64,000 nucleotides of DNA from assembly GCA_019009955.1 (NCBI GenBank), contig CM032230.1, positions 14,624,501 to 14,688,500 of the forward strand. The letters are read 5' to 3'. Origin of the DNA: Riptortus pedestris (Eukaryota; Arthropoda; Insecta; Hemiptera; Alydidae). Position 1 is the first letter of the stretch. Every line of letters starts with the position of its first letter. The position numbers were made by a program, and so were the translations under genes. The notes under the pieces were generated by a model, which did not search any database, was not told where the DNA came from, and saw only the letters and a list, made by a program, of their open reading frames with translations. This document shows positions 11,335 to 22,447 of the stretch, one piece after another.

Positions 11335-11576
11335 TTTGCCACTAAATAAATTTGTATTACCCACGCGGGAATTGAACCCACGCGTAGGTTTACCAAATGT
11401 ATTATGACCATCGCCTTAGCTCTCATGGCTAACCTAAGCTCTGTTTCACCTTCAAATGGTTCTTTCTGAATTTATCTTATGGTTGGTATAAGAAAGTCGC
11501 GTGTGTATAAATTCCTATTGCACTCTAGGTTCACCATGTGAGATTAAGGCCAACTCACATGGATAACTTGAGTCCC
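11335..11576 (-). mobile_element. SINE remnants, two tRNA-head pieces
   Basis: 11335-11445 has the inverted box B region ('gggaattgaaccca') and tRNA head ending 'ctcatggctaacctaagctc'. A second head-only piece, 'ctctaggttcaccatgtgag' to 'cttgagtcccc', lies at 11523-11576. Both lack the 3' body, so they are truncated or decayed copies. Confidence 0.7.
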
Positions 11577-12200
11577 CTATGCCCTATACAACTCAGCATA
11601 ATACCATGTTACAAACAATGGGGTTCTACAGCTAATTCATCTGGATTGGATTTTCTTGTTGCAAAGGTATATCCATGGTTTTGCAAACTTTTGGACTTTG
11701 GGCAATATCTCGTTGCCGACTTCAAGACCCTGGGGTTCTATGGGTAAATTATCTGGCCGCAATATCTGTTACAAACTGAAGAAGCTGAGTCTATGACCTA
11801 CACGTCCGGGGGGGGGATGTTGTTATAAAATGCAAGATTCTGGGTTGATGTTCTACACAACTCGGCATTATATCACGTTGCAAACTGCAGGACCTTGTGG
11901 GTCTCCATAGACCACAGACCATTCTTTTCGCCGGGATGCAATATCCCGTTACAAACTGGAAGTACTTGCGTATATGGCCAATAATACCGGGGGGGGGGGA
12001 GGAAGTATCTCGTTATAAAATGCAAAAATCTGGGTTTATGGTCTATACAACTCGACATTATACCATGTTACAAACTGCAGGTCCTTATTGGTATATGGTC
12101 TTATCGTCTGGATGGAATATCTCGTTACAAACAGGAAGAACCAGGTCTATGGCCTATACGAATCTTCGTAATATCTCGTTGCAAAGTGCTTGTCCATTCG
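11577..12200. repeat. Degenerate tandem repeat, ~50-bp subunits
   Basis: Words of the type 'aatatctcgttacaaactg' and 'tctatggcctatacaactcg' recur every 45-60 bp with heavy divergence. A longer period of about 190 bp is visible: 'aactcggcattatatcacg' near 11860 matches 'aactcgacattataccatg' near 12050. G-runs at 11809-11816 and 11989-11998 occupy equivalent positions in the 190-bp repeat. Confidence 0.65.
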
Positions 12201-13334
12201 TCTGTCGTCTATACTGTAAACAATAGGATCCGTGGTCTATAAGACGTCGCAAAATTTAAAAGACACTCGTATTGAAGTCTAGAATAATGAACAGTGCTGG
12301 AACGCATCACACATGTGTGAATAAAACGATAAACAGAGCATAAAGCACTTTTTCCATAAACAGGACGCCTGGGCTTCTCAAGACCACTTTCATGCCAATC
12401 GATCACATAATACTGAAATATATCCTTTGCAAGTTTATAAAAATATTCAGCTCACACAGAATAAAAATCTTTGTCTCGTACTAATGGAATCTGACAAGAA
12501 TTTTAATCTAATTGTTGCTGAGAATATCCTACGAGTGTCGGCTTAGCCCGGCCTCAAACATGATTCATTAATATGTCGACCCATTGAGCATTTCAGTGTC
12601 AGCATGCGACTAGGAAACTTGTTGGCGTGTCAGCTGGCTTAGTTTGCAGTTGTAAACACACATCCTCTGATGTTTTATTTTGACACAAAGGCAAGTATTC
12701 GCTTTGGTGGTTGTTTATTTAGCACGACACACAATGGCTGGCGCTAAAATTGTAAAACAAGCCGACCCTCTCTGTCTATTTCTGTCCTAAGCCAAACACA
12801 AGTGTTTTCTCTATTAATAAGCAAATGTATGATGTCCTCTGTGAAGCTGCAGATATAGAAAGGAAGGATCCATTATTTATGGGTTTTTCTTTGAGGACCC
12901 CCCCCCCCTCCATAACCCATTAGCAACAAGGGTCATTTTTAGTTCCATCTTTTACGACTTCTAGGAGCTGTTTCCAATTTCTTATGTTTGTTATTAAGTA
13001 GCCTATCACCAATCAAGTGATCAAGGGCCAATCCCACCAATCATCTAGAGTTCAGCTTGACTCATTTCTTGTCGTATCATGTCACCATTGCAGGCCAGCT
13101 ATAACTACTTCTTCATTCAAGAAGCTGCAAAGCTGTCTCACGATTTTGAGTGGTCGGAACGGATAGAAGGCCAACTTCGAATTTGGACGACCGCACATAT
13201 AAATTAAATTCAGAGGTTGATCCGGAGAGTTTAAACTTTGTACCAATAGAATAGGAATCCCGTACATTAACCATTCGGGCATCGCTGTCGCAGTGTCCGA
13301 TGTATGTTCATTACCCAAAATTATTTTCATTCTT
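12201..13334. other. Unique stretch, no gene supported
   Basis: Contains a 43-codon open frame on the plus strand (13080-13211, beginning MSPLQASYNYFFIQEAAKL) and a longer shadow on the other strand. Neither has a recognisable motif or splice-supported neighbours. A C-run lies at 12899-12907. Confidence 0.45.
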
Positions 13335-13535
13335 TATTAATGCCTCCTTTATGTAATTAAGGCTAATTGGAACTGGTTATCTATAGATTTCCACTCTTCT
13401 CTAGCCAGGGGTGGGCTATGGATTTTATCTCATGAGTAAGGCACTGAATAAATTCCTATTGCCCAGGTGAGAATCGAACTCACCAAGTAAGATTAAGACC
13501 TACGCCTTACCTCTCATGTCTAGCCTGAGCTCCCT
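13335..13535 (-). mobile_element. tRNA-derived SINE, diverged
   Basis: Reverse order of the SINE blocks: 'attaatgcctcctt' (eroded 3' end), 'ggaactggttatctatag', 'ctctagccaggggtgggc', inverted box B 'gtgagaatcgaactcacc', then the head 'tctagcctgagctccc'. Several indels mark it as older than the copy at 7755. Confidence 0.8.
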
Positions 13536-14689
13536 AACTCCATTTGAAATTTATACGTGCTAATTGCACATGAGTGTGTTCCTGACTCACGTCCTGGAAT
13601 ACGGAAGCCCATTGGTCCGAATGGTCTCATCCCAACTCAGACCTTGTCTATATCTACGCCTCTGTTGCCGTTCTGCAATTGTAACCAACTCCATAATACA
13701 ATCAACTCCAGCCCTTTGATAAAGCCACGCTCCCCTTTAATATTCATGCTCATGCTCGCTTCAAGCATCTCCGAGAAAAATCCAGTGTTCATTTTTCCTG
13801 AAATAAGAAGCAGCAGGGTACACAGATGTAAATAGGACTTCCAATTTAATCGGGGTATAAAATTGTTAGGGGCTCTTATATATATTTAATCCACTTTTTA
13901 TGAATTTAATTATCTCCAATCTCAATTGTGCTAATCCCTAATAAGGGTATGACATCAGAATCAATTTGGGCCAATCAAAGGGTAATAAAAGTCAATTTTT
14001 TCTATGATATAACGCCTTACGTAAGACGTCTAAAGGTTACGCTACGAATAAAGGATCCTCCGAGACTAATAATAACCATTTGGAGAATTTAAAAAATTTA
14101 GTGTTCTTATTAATTAAAAAAAAAAAAGTTTAAGGAGCTTTTTTTTTACTTTATAATTTACGTATGCTCAGTGGCACCAATAACGTTATTGTTCCGTGAA
14201 TAGTTCTTTATGATGGTCCTCTATTCCCAAATACCCTAGCAAGAGAATTGCATACTGTAGGTACATGTCATTCTAAACGTTTTGAATTTTTATAGTTGCG
14301 GTATTGTGTGTGTATTTTGGTGTGAGGTTATCGGAATTACAGACTGGAGTCTTTGGCACACTCAAGAAATACTGATCTAAGTATTTGCATTACCAACACA
14401 ATACCCCAAGGAACGTAGAATCCGTGTGGCAGCTCTTGGTCCTTTTAGGGTTGTTCTGTCAAAGATTCTACAAATGTTGAACAATGAGATCTACGCTAAT
14501 AGCTTACTCCCAAAAGTGAAAATCACTAAATTATAGGAATAGCAAAACTAACTCTGTCCCGTATCCCAAGACGTATAATGGTTAAGTACTGGGTTGCTAT
14601 ACCAGAGATGCCATGTGTTTCCCCGGATTGTGTTGCAATTAGTGAAGATATCCAAGCACAGCTAATGTTCCAAGATGATGGGGAGCGAT
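13536..14689. other. Unique stretch, no gene supported
   Basis: The plus strand 13557-13835 and the complementary minus strand both have 50-90 codon open frames with no motif I recognise. Poly-A at 14117-14129 and poly-T at 14140-14148 are the only simple sequences. Confidence 0.45.
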
Positions 14690-16613
14690 GTGGATCAACC
14701 AATCAGCTTGTAGCAGGAGCGTTGAAGATATCCTACCACCTCACCTGCTCCAGCATGATGGGGATTGGTGTGGATCATCCTTCTTCCATCAATCAGCTTG
14801 TAGAGGAAGTTTTGAAATATCCAATCACCTCTCCTGCTCCAACATCATGGGGATCGGTGTGTTTCAACCTACTTCCATCAATCAGCTTGTAGAGGAAGTT
14901 TTGAAGATATCCAATCACCTCTCCTGCTCCAACATCATGGGGATCGGTGTGTTTCAACCTTCTTCCACCAATCAGCTTGTAGAGGAAGTTTTGAAGATAT
15001 CCAATCACCTCACCTGCTCCAACATGATGGGAATCGGATTGGATCAACCTACTTCCATCAATCAGCTTGTAGAGAAAGCTTTGAAGATATCCAACCACCT
15101 CACCTGCTCCAACGTCACGGGGATCGGTGTATTTCAACCTACTTCCATCAATCAGCCTGTTGAGGAAGTTTTGAAGATATCCAATCACCTCACCTGCTCC
15201 AACATCATGGCCATCAATCAGCCTGTTGAGGAAGTTTTGAAGATATCCAATCACCTCACCTGCTCCAACATCATGGGGATCGGTGTGTTTCAACCTACTT
15301 CCATCAATCAGCTTGTAGAGGAAGTTTTGAAGATATCCAATCACCTCACCTGCTCCAACATGATGGGAATCGTATTGGATCAACCTACTTCCATCAATCA
15401 GCTTGTAGAGAAAGTTTTGAAGATATCCAATCACCTCTCCTGCTCCAACATCATGGGGATCGGTGTGTTTCAACCTACTTCCATCAATCAGCTTGTAGAG
15501 GAAGTTTTGAAGATATCCAATCACCTCACCTGCTCCAACATGATGGGAATCGGATTGGATCAACCTACTTCCATCAATCAGCTTGTAGAGAAAGTTTTGA
15601 AGATATCCAACCACCTCACCTGCTCCAACGTCACGGGGATCGGTGTATTTCAACCTACTTCCATCAATCAGCCTGTTGAGGAAGTTTTGAAGATATCCAA
15701 TCACCTCACCTGCTCCAACATCATGGGGATCGGTGTGTTTCAACCTACTTCCATCAATCAGCCTGTAGAGGAAGGTTCGAAGATATCCATCCACCTCACC
15801 TGCTTCAACATGATGGGGATCCGATTGGATCAACCTACTTCCATCAATCAGCTTGTAGAGAAAGTTTTGAAGATATCCAACCACCTCACCTGCTCCAACG
15901 GATCGTAAAGATATCCAACCACCTCACCTGCTCCAACAGGATGGGGATCCGATTGGATCAACCTACTTCCATCAATCTGCTTGTAGCAGGAGCGTTGAAG
16001 ATATCCAACCACCTCACCTGCCCCAACATCATGGGGATCGGCGTGGATCAACCTACTTCCATCAATCAGCTTGTAGAGAAAGTTTTGAAGATATCCAACC
16101 ACCTCACCTGCTCCAACGTCACGGGGATCGGTGTATTTCAACCTACTTCCATCAATCAGCCTGTTGAGGAAGGTTTGAAGATATCCAACCACCTCACCTG
16201 CTCCAACAGGATGGGGATCCGATTCGGATCAACCTACTTCCATCAATCTGCTTGTAGCAGGAGCGTTGAAGATATCCAACCACCTCACCTGCCCCAACAT
16301 CATGGGGATCGGCGTGGATCAATCTACTTCCATCAATCAGCCTGTTGAGGAAGTTTTGAAGATATCCAACCGCCTCACCTGCTTCAACATGATGGGGATC
16401 CGATTGGATCAACCTACTTCCATCAATCAGCTTGTAGATGAAGTTTGAAGATATCCAACCACCTCAACTACTTCAACATGATGGGAATCGGATTGGATCA
16501 ATCTACTTCCATCAATCAGCTTGTAGAGGAAGTTTGAAGATATCCAACAACGTTACCCCCTCCAACATGATGGGAATCGGTATGGATCAATCTACTTCTA
16601 TCAATCAGCTTGT
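14690..16613. repeat. Tandem array, 90-bp unit, open on both strands
   Basis: About 21 copies of a 90-bp unit; 'agcttgtagaggaag' is 90 bp apart at 14884 and 14974. Since 90 is 30 codons, the plus strand is open for 406 codons (14688-15908), repeating units such as VEEVLKISNHLTCSNIMGIG with FQPTSINQ. The minus strand is open for 363 codons (15884-14793), repeating GAGEVIGYLQNFLYKLIDGS. Near 15208 a unit lacks 27 bp (nine codons), which keeps both frames. A shortened unit at 15900 brings in a stop on the plus strand. There is no promoter, splice context or known domain, so I call it a minisatellite. Confidence 0.9.
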
Positions 16614-17483
16614 TTAACAGGTGTCTCCAAGAACATTACATGTTCCAAGATGATGTGGATCGATGTAGATCAACCGGGAATCGGCTTATCAAGTGTCGTG
16701 AAAGGTATCTATGTGCGAAAATGTACAAGATAATCATAGCGATTGTTAGGGAAGGAATGAAGAATGTTATATTGAATGACGTTAAATGTGTGTCTTCTTA
16801 GTTTACTCAGTACCTGCGTTAGAGTCTTGTTGTTTTACACAATATGATATTAAATAACTGACTGTTTAAAACAATGGGTTAACTTTTATTTCGGATAAAA
16901 AAAATGTATTTTATTTAAAACTCTCTGAGATGTGTCTCTGTGGATTTGATTTTAATTCTCTTTATGAAATTATTGACAATAAAAGAGTGTTTTGAGATTA
17001 AATGGTGCGTGCACTTCACTAATGGCCCATGTCCATTACCGTGGTGAATAAAATTGAAGAGTATTGTGATGGAGGGGGGTTCTGCCAAATTTAAATTCGA
17101 TCCATCATGGCAGATTGTAGTAGCCTATACACTCCTCAATCATGGAAAACAACCACACCGAATGGACACTCACTCCCCTGATGAGAAACATCTCTCTGTT
17201 CCGCTATATTTTTAGAAATTGGGCTCGCATTCTACAGTATTTACTGCCCTTCAATATTCTGATTGATTTTTTTCTCCCCCCCCCCACTCACTCTCTCACA
17301 CTCTCTCTCTGCAGTACAAGCAGTGAATCTATTCCCCTAAATGGAAGGTTGAGTGATTGACAGCCATATAAACCTTTTATGTATTGTCCAAGTTTGCCAA
17401 AATTGTTCCAAGCCTCCTCATTTACCTCATTTGAGGTGTTTGGAAAAATCAGTCCAAATTTCCAACGATTTTACTTTATTTAC
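16614..17483. other. Spacer with a small family A terminus at 16790-16832
   Basis: Only a short reverse 5' terminus of family A ('cttagtttactcagtacctg' then 'cgttagagtctt') and a C8 run at 17277-17284 stand out. Short open frames carry no motif. Confidence 0.45.
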
Positions 17484-17595
17484 ATATTAGCAGATTTCCA
17501 TTAAGGAAAATCAGCTATTGTGGTTGCACTCATGATGGGATTTTCGAAAATGTCCATCATCAAGTTTACAAAAATTAGTTCTGTTCAGAACTCTT
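17484..17595 (-). mobile_element. Family A 3'-end fragment
   Basis: Starts 'ttagcagatttccattaagg' with an imperfect palindrome, continues 'ctattgtggttgcactcatg', and is cut soon after 'ttctgttcagaac', before the microsatellite position. Confidence 0.7.
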
Positions 17596-17687
17596 TATAT
17601 ACGCATCGCCCTTAACTGAATTGACTCCTTCACTGATCAATAGCCTCAACAACATCATAATTATTAAGTGAAGTCTAAAGGCCATGT

Positions 17688-18075
17688 TGGGCATACTGGT
17701 AAATACATCTATGCCATGTTGTATGCAACACGGATGTACCGAGGGCTCGGGTTGGTGAGGTGTGAGTGGAAGGCATTTCTGCAACACTAGCCCATCACTC
17801 AGAGGCTCTCTAGGCTTACTGACTATCTGGTTCAAGGTGTCTTTGATGCTCAGCCCGAAAACAGTACATACGCCGAAAGGCTGGGGCTGGAACGTCACTG
17901 TATTGACGACAATGTACGAGGCATAAGAAAACTTTTTGGGAAATGGGCTTCTTGCAGATGAGAATCATACCGGGCGATGAACTACAAGAGCAACCCGAGA
18001 GCCGTTTCAGGTGCTAGACTAGGGAGAGATGTTGGACCCCTCTGTCGCAGGTGTGGCAGAAGGCGAGACGCATGG
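17688..18075 (+). pseudogene. R2-like LINE relic: post-RT region to first zinc-knuckle cysteines
   Basis: One plus-strand frame runs through with only two stops (after LQH and after ASCR). It reads YRGLGLVRCEWKAFLQH, ERLGLERHCIDDNVRGIRKL, then SGARLGRDVGPLCRRCG. The order (RGLGL-R-EWEA-LQH block after the polymerase, then an RLGRD block and a C-x2-C pair) is that of R2/NeSL-type LINEs with a restriction-like endonuclease. The same GLGLFRAEW block occurs in the relic at 60770-62336. Coding similarity stops at 'RRRDAW', where the 54-bp array begins. Two stops and the truncation make it inactive. Confidence 0.75.
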
Positions 18076-18862
18076 TTTGGGAAAACGTCCAAACAACACA
18101 CTCCTTGTGACCACACTCCCAGAAAACGTTTTGGCATAATGTACATACAACATACTCCTTGTGACCAGACCCCCAGAAAACGTTTTGGCATAATGTACAT
18201 ACAACATACTCCTTGTGACCAGACCCCCAGAAAACGTTTTGGCAAAATGTCCATACAACATGCTTCTTGCGACCAGACCCCTAGAAAACGCTTTGGGAAA
18301 ATGTCCATATAACATACTCCTTGTGACCAGACCCCCAGAAAACGTTTTGGCAAAATGTCCATACAACATGCTTCTTGCGACCAGACCCCTAGAAAACGCT
18401 TTGGGAAAATGTCCATATAACATAATCCTTGTGACCAGACCCCCAGAAAACTTTTTCGCAAAATGTCCATACAACGTTCTCCCTGTGACGAGACTCCTAG
18501 AAAACGTTTGGCAAAATGTCCATACAACATACTCCTTGTGAACAAACCCCCAGAAAACGTTTTCGCACAATGTCCATACAACGTGCTGCTTGTGACCAGA
18601 CCCCCAAAAAAGTTTTGGAGGAAACGTCCATACAACATGCTGCTTGTGACCAGATCCCCAGAGAGCGTTTTGGAGGAAACGTCTATACAACATGCTGCTT
18701 GTGACTAAACCTCCAGAGAGCGTTTTGGGGAAACATCCATACAACTTGCTGCTTGTGACTAGACAGACCCCCAGAGAACGTTTTGGGGAAAAGTCCATAC
18801 AACATGCTGCGTGTGACCAGACCTCCAGAAAACAAACCTTTTGGGAAAATGTCCTTTTGACC
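18076..18862. repeat. Tandem array, 54-bp unit, open in several frames
   Basis: About 14 copies of a 54-bp (18-codon) unit with 'gaccagacccccagaaaacg' and 'aatgtccatacaacatgctg'. The minus strand shows overlapping open frames of 218 and 259 codons repeating LYGHFAKTFSGGLVTRSM and a frame-shifted counterpart. The plus strand shows repeats of PPENVLAKCPYNMLLVTR. Several frames are open at once, which is expected of a repeat with few stop-like words, so I give no gene call. The left boundary coincides with the end of the R2-like relic. Confidence 0.9.
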
Positions 18863-19677
18863 AGACCTCATAATCGAGTTAAGCATCAAATAATGAAGCT
18901 CTTAGACAGCAAATTTCAGTGCTTTAAGGAAGTGCTTTGGTATTGATGAAGACGGAGCTTCAAGGTTTGGTGACATATGGGGAAACAGCAATACGGCCTA
19001 TATTGTTCATCTGACAATCCGCTATGAATCAAATAACTCAGAATTGATTGAGAAAATCGACTTTGAATAGCGCAGTACTTATGAGAATTGATAAAGTACG
19101 TTTCTATAAAGAAAAGTCTCGAGACCAATTTGGCGAAGAGAATTTGAGGTTCTTGGCTTGTGATCCGGTTCAAGAATTGAAAGGAGTTTTTTTTAAAGAG
19201 TTTGCCACTAAATAAATTCCTCATATGACTAACCTGAGCCCCCTCCATATATAAACGTGTTATATAAAACTAATGTTCAAATTCGTCAACGGCTGTATCC
19301 TGGAATTGAAACCACTCATTGAAATAATGTTGTCGTATAATGATGAAGAATGAATACAACTCCTCGAATTATTTGTGCGTCATTCGTGATTACAAATATA
19401 GCGCCGTGTGTTACTTCAGTTTAATAACAATTAGTAAACATGATAATCAAATAACGCGCCCAAATATGGGCTGTGTGTAAATTGTTTTTCGCACTGCTGA
19501 TAAGCCTTATCAGAATTTACTTTACGAACCTCAACAAAAAAATATGTCCCATTTTTCAATTTAACTTGGTCTCTATCAATGGAATGATTATCGTTTTAGC
19601 TGAAATTTGTAAAATATTATTTTTGAGCCTAATTAGGCACCAAAGCTTATTGCTGACTTGTACAATTCTGCCCCGTG
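18863..19677. other. Spacer with a SINE head piece at 19203-19242
   Basis: 'gccactaaataaattcctca' + 'tatgactaacctgagccccc' is a collapsed minus-strand SINE lacking its tRNA middle. The rest is AT-rich with short open frames and no motif. Confidence 0.45.
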
Positions 19678-19790
19678 TTTTATTGGCTGATTTCCCTCCA
19701 GGGAAATCAAATCAGCTATTGAGCTTGGTCAAATTTTGCGATTTTTGAAAAATGTCTTCAACATTTCCATCGATACTCCTGGGTTTAGGA
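19678..19790 (-). mobile_element. Family A 3'-end fragment
   Basis: 'ggctgatttccctccaggga' starts the piece; 'tccatcgatactcctggg' ends it. A six-base repeat ('atcaaatcagc') has been inserted after the palindrome. Confidence 0.65.
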
Positions 19791-20324
19791 AAGGCTGAAA
19801 TTAGCATTAACTCATTCAAGCATCATGATTAGGTTCAACAATCTTAACATAAAGCAGTCCTGATATCATATTCACTCTATATCCTATTTATCCCCAAGTA
19901 ATTACTCAATGGAAAAGCCATTCGTAATGGAGATGTAAGGCTAGAACAATAGGACCTCAAAGACCTGAGGAAGCCAGGACGGAAAGCCACAAATAATCTA
20001 ATGAAACATATGATTTAAGCTGGACCTGATTTTAAACTGACGCGTAAAAACAGAAATTCACCGGACAGATTAGTCCTAGTTTACTGGAGACTGAAAGTTT
20101 GAAATTACATTAAAAATCTGAAGAATAACATTGATGACTGCCGTTTGATTTAACCTTGTCTATCACGTTAGGACAAATCAAACATGAGCTTGCCGATGTT
20201 TCAGTATAATGTATTACCTTTGTCAAGGCGAACTGAATACACGATCTGAATATTGCAATTTAGGCAAAATGTTAGAAGAAACATAAAAACTCCTCCAAGC
20301 AGGGAAAACAAGAAAAAACCGTAG
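19791..20324. other. Spacer, nothing recognised
   Basis: No repeat match or motif-bearing open frame. Confidence 0.45.
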
Positions 20325-20505
20325 CTCGCTTAATATTTGAGTTACGAGACAATGCAAAGAACAACAATTGTAGAGCATCAATAGTTTAACAAGATTGGTT
20401 CTATAACATTTTTTATTTATCTCATAATAACGGCAATATTATGAACTTTCAAATCCCCGCCTCACAATTCCTCATTCGATTTCAGCCATTAACTACTGTA
20501 GCATT
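20325..20505 (+). mobile_element. Decayed family A fragment
   Basis: Contains 'gctcgcttaatatttgagtt', 'aagattggttctataac' and 'cgatttcagccattaac' in forward order, matching the subfamily seen reversed at 24420. Termini are absent. Confidence 0.55.
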
Positions 20506-20686
20506 TATTTACATATTTCGGAGCTTCTCAGCAAGGACAATATTGCTCGCAACGAAAAACAAATACCATAAACATGAAATAAAAGTAGAAATCAACTAAT
20601 AGAATAGAAACAAAACAACTAAATAAAAAAAAAGTAATACGTAATAATAAAAAACAAAATAGAAACCAAAAAAGAATAATAAAAAG

Positions 20687-21491
20687 TCCGTCACGCAGGG
20701 GCTGCGTACACTAAGCAGATTCCCCATGTGACGTTTTACAATAGAGACATCTGCATACTAATAACGGCAATATTAGTATCTCTAAACCTATTCAAGAGGG
20801 ACGAACAGTTATGGAAATGGCCGCCCTAGCTCTCGGTGGAAAGTCCCGAACATAGCCGACTCCTGCCGACCACACACACAATACAAATGCAAATATCTCG
20901 GTTAATATTCAAGATACAGAATAAATGTATAGAACAATATTTATAGCAAATTTAATTTGCAACAAGATTGATTCTTTACAATGTTTCAATCCGACGAATA
21001 ATAACGGAGATATTTCGAAAATCCCCCCTCTATACTCCCCCTCCCACTGGTCCGATTTCAGCAGTTAACGAACTTGATCTTTCTTTTTACATAAACGGTT
21101 AAATATCAAGTTTCGTAACGATCATATAGCTTGGGCGCCCCTTACCCCCTTTAACAACTTACAAACGGCTTCCTAGTTTTATTTTCTGGCTGTAGCGGCC
21201 GTCTTTCTTCTTTCTCTTCTTACCTCCTCTCCATGTATCCCTATCCTTTCTTATTTCGTTTTCCTCCTATTCATTACAACCCACCCGGTATCACCAGCTA
21301 CCGGGTAACCCACCCTCGTTAAGTTCCATTACACCCCATACATATTACCACCTCCCTTAAAATGGAACCAAGTTCAGTAGAAGGGGAACTATCTTTCTTA
21401 CCCCCGGTGGGTTACACCACCTTATTACCATCAGAACAGATTGTTGGGGCTCAGATAAAAAAAAAAATTGGGACCGCTAAAGCGTTAACAG

Positions 21492-21544
<53 letters not shown>

Positions 21545-21653
21545 TAATTTTGAACGGACCTCATTTTCGTCATCTCCTGGGTAGGATCGATGGACATTTG
21601 CGCGTCATGAGTACGACCTCAATAGATGATTTCCCTCAAGGGAAATCTGATAA
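20687..21653 (+). mobile_element. Family A, short subfamily, carrying a 330-bp insertion
   Basis: Forward copy starting TCCGTCACGCAGGGGCTGCG, with (AT)n at 21497-21532 and 'gatttccctcaagggaaatc' near the 3' end. The final bases read CTGATAAT rather than CTGCTAA. It is split at 21128-21458 by unrelated sequence that ends in poly-A. Confidence 0.85.
21128..21458 (+). mobile_element. Poly(A)-tailed insertion of unknown family
   Basis: About 330 bp of GC-richer, pyrimidine-rich sequence ('gccgtctttcttctttctc', 'cacccggtatcaccagctac') ending 'ggctcagat' plus A10. The tail suggests a retroposed fragment (LINE 3' end, SINE or processed transcript). It lies in family A next to 'ttgggaccgct'. No reading frame with a known motif was found. 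Confidence 0.55.
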
Positions 21654-21867
21654 TAAAATGCCAAAATAGAAAACAAGGAAAATATTTTCAAAAATAACAC
21701 TAGAGCCAAGCTAAACAAAGTAAGGACAAAAGTGATGATATATGATATTTAGTGTTGAATGTAATAAATAAATATTGATTATGGCATATTTGAAATAAAC
21801 ATTTTTGACTCATGCCCTAAAATCTTAATTATTCTCTCATCTCAGTACGTTCCTCACATTATAAAGG
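21654..21867. other. Spacer, nothing recognised
   Basis: AT-rich, no structure seen. Confidence 0.4.
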
Positions 21868-22070
21868 CCCGTTGGGTGCTCAGGTTAGCCATGTGAGTTT
21901 AAGCGTTGGCTTCCTAGAGTGGCGAGTTCGATTCCCGCCTGGCAATAGGAATTTATTTAGTGACGAATTCATTAAATCAAATTCTTAGTCCCACTCTAGG
22001 GCCTAGAAAAAGTTAGATAACCCGTCCTAATTAGCCGTAGTAGCTAAAAGTGAACGTTAATAAATAAAAA
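21868..22070 (+). mobile_element. tRNA-derived SINE
   Basis: Head 'tgctcaggttagccatgtga', box B 'gagttcgattcccgcc', body 'ggaatttatttagtgacgaa', 'gataacccgtcctaattag' and tail 'gaacgttaataaataaaaat'. About 30 bp of the tRNA-like middle is missing between 'gcgttggc' and 'ttcctagagtgg'. Confidence 0.85.
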
Positions 22071-22159
22071 TATTAAAGGTCCCTTGAAAACAATACTATA
22101 TTAAGGTAGGAATTAGGCAAATCATGAAATATTCGCTTGTAGTTCGATTTAAGTCCGAT

Positions 22160-22286
22160 GACTAAAAGTGGAGGGTCTACAGAAGGCTGAAAACTAAAAA
22201 TTGAAAAAGTGTGTGGAACAATATTCATAAAAATTTAAATTTAAAAGACTGGTTGTATATATTTCCCCCTTGAGGAAATCTGTTAA
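22160..22286 (+). mobile_element. Family A fragment, internally deleted
   Basis: 'ggctgaaaactaaaaattg' joins directly to the 3' end 'tttcccccttgaggaaatct' + 'gttaaaag'. The core and microsatellite are missing. It abuts the LINE fragment that starts at 22294. Confidence 0.6.
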
Positions 22287-22293
22287 AAGATCA

Positions 22294-22447
22294 TCAGCAT
22301 TCTTTGGGGATATACTTTATGAGAGAATTGACAGCTATGGAGAACAAGGCTGTGCTCAGTGCATCTCCCTGGTGCACTCCATTCTCCTCCAGAAATTCTT
22401 CTGATAAAACCTTATTATCAGCGGTTAAACAGAGCCTGCCCTCAACC
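22294..22447 (-). pseudogene. Non-LTR retrotransposon RT fragment (QGD box)
   Basis: The minus-strand frame reads LTADNKVLSEEFLEENGVHQ and then GDALSTALFSIAVNSLIKYI. The GV-QGD-LS--LF block is the conserved LINE reverse-transcriptase motif just before the FADD box. The frame stops where family A sequence begins (22294), so the following FADD box was lost to that insertion. Upstream it ends at poly-A/T (22450-22475). Confidence 0.8.

Noticed and set aside
17982..18798. Open frames of 218 and 259 codons on the minus strand
   Set aside because: Overlapping frames of the 54-bp satellite are open on both strands at once, which real coding selection would not produce.
21868..21960. Functional tRNA gene
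   Set aside because: Box B is good, but the sequence continues into the shared SINE body and ATT-rich tail, and the acceptor and anticodon arms do not fold properly.
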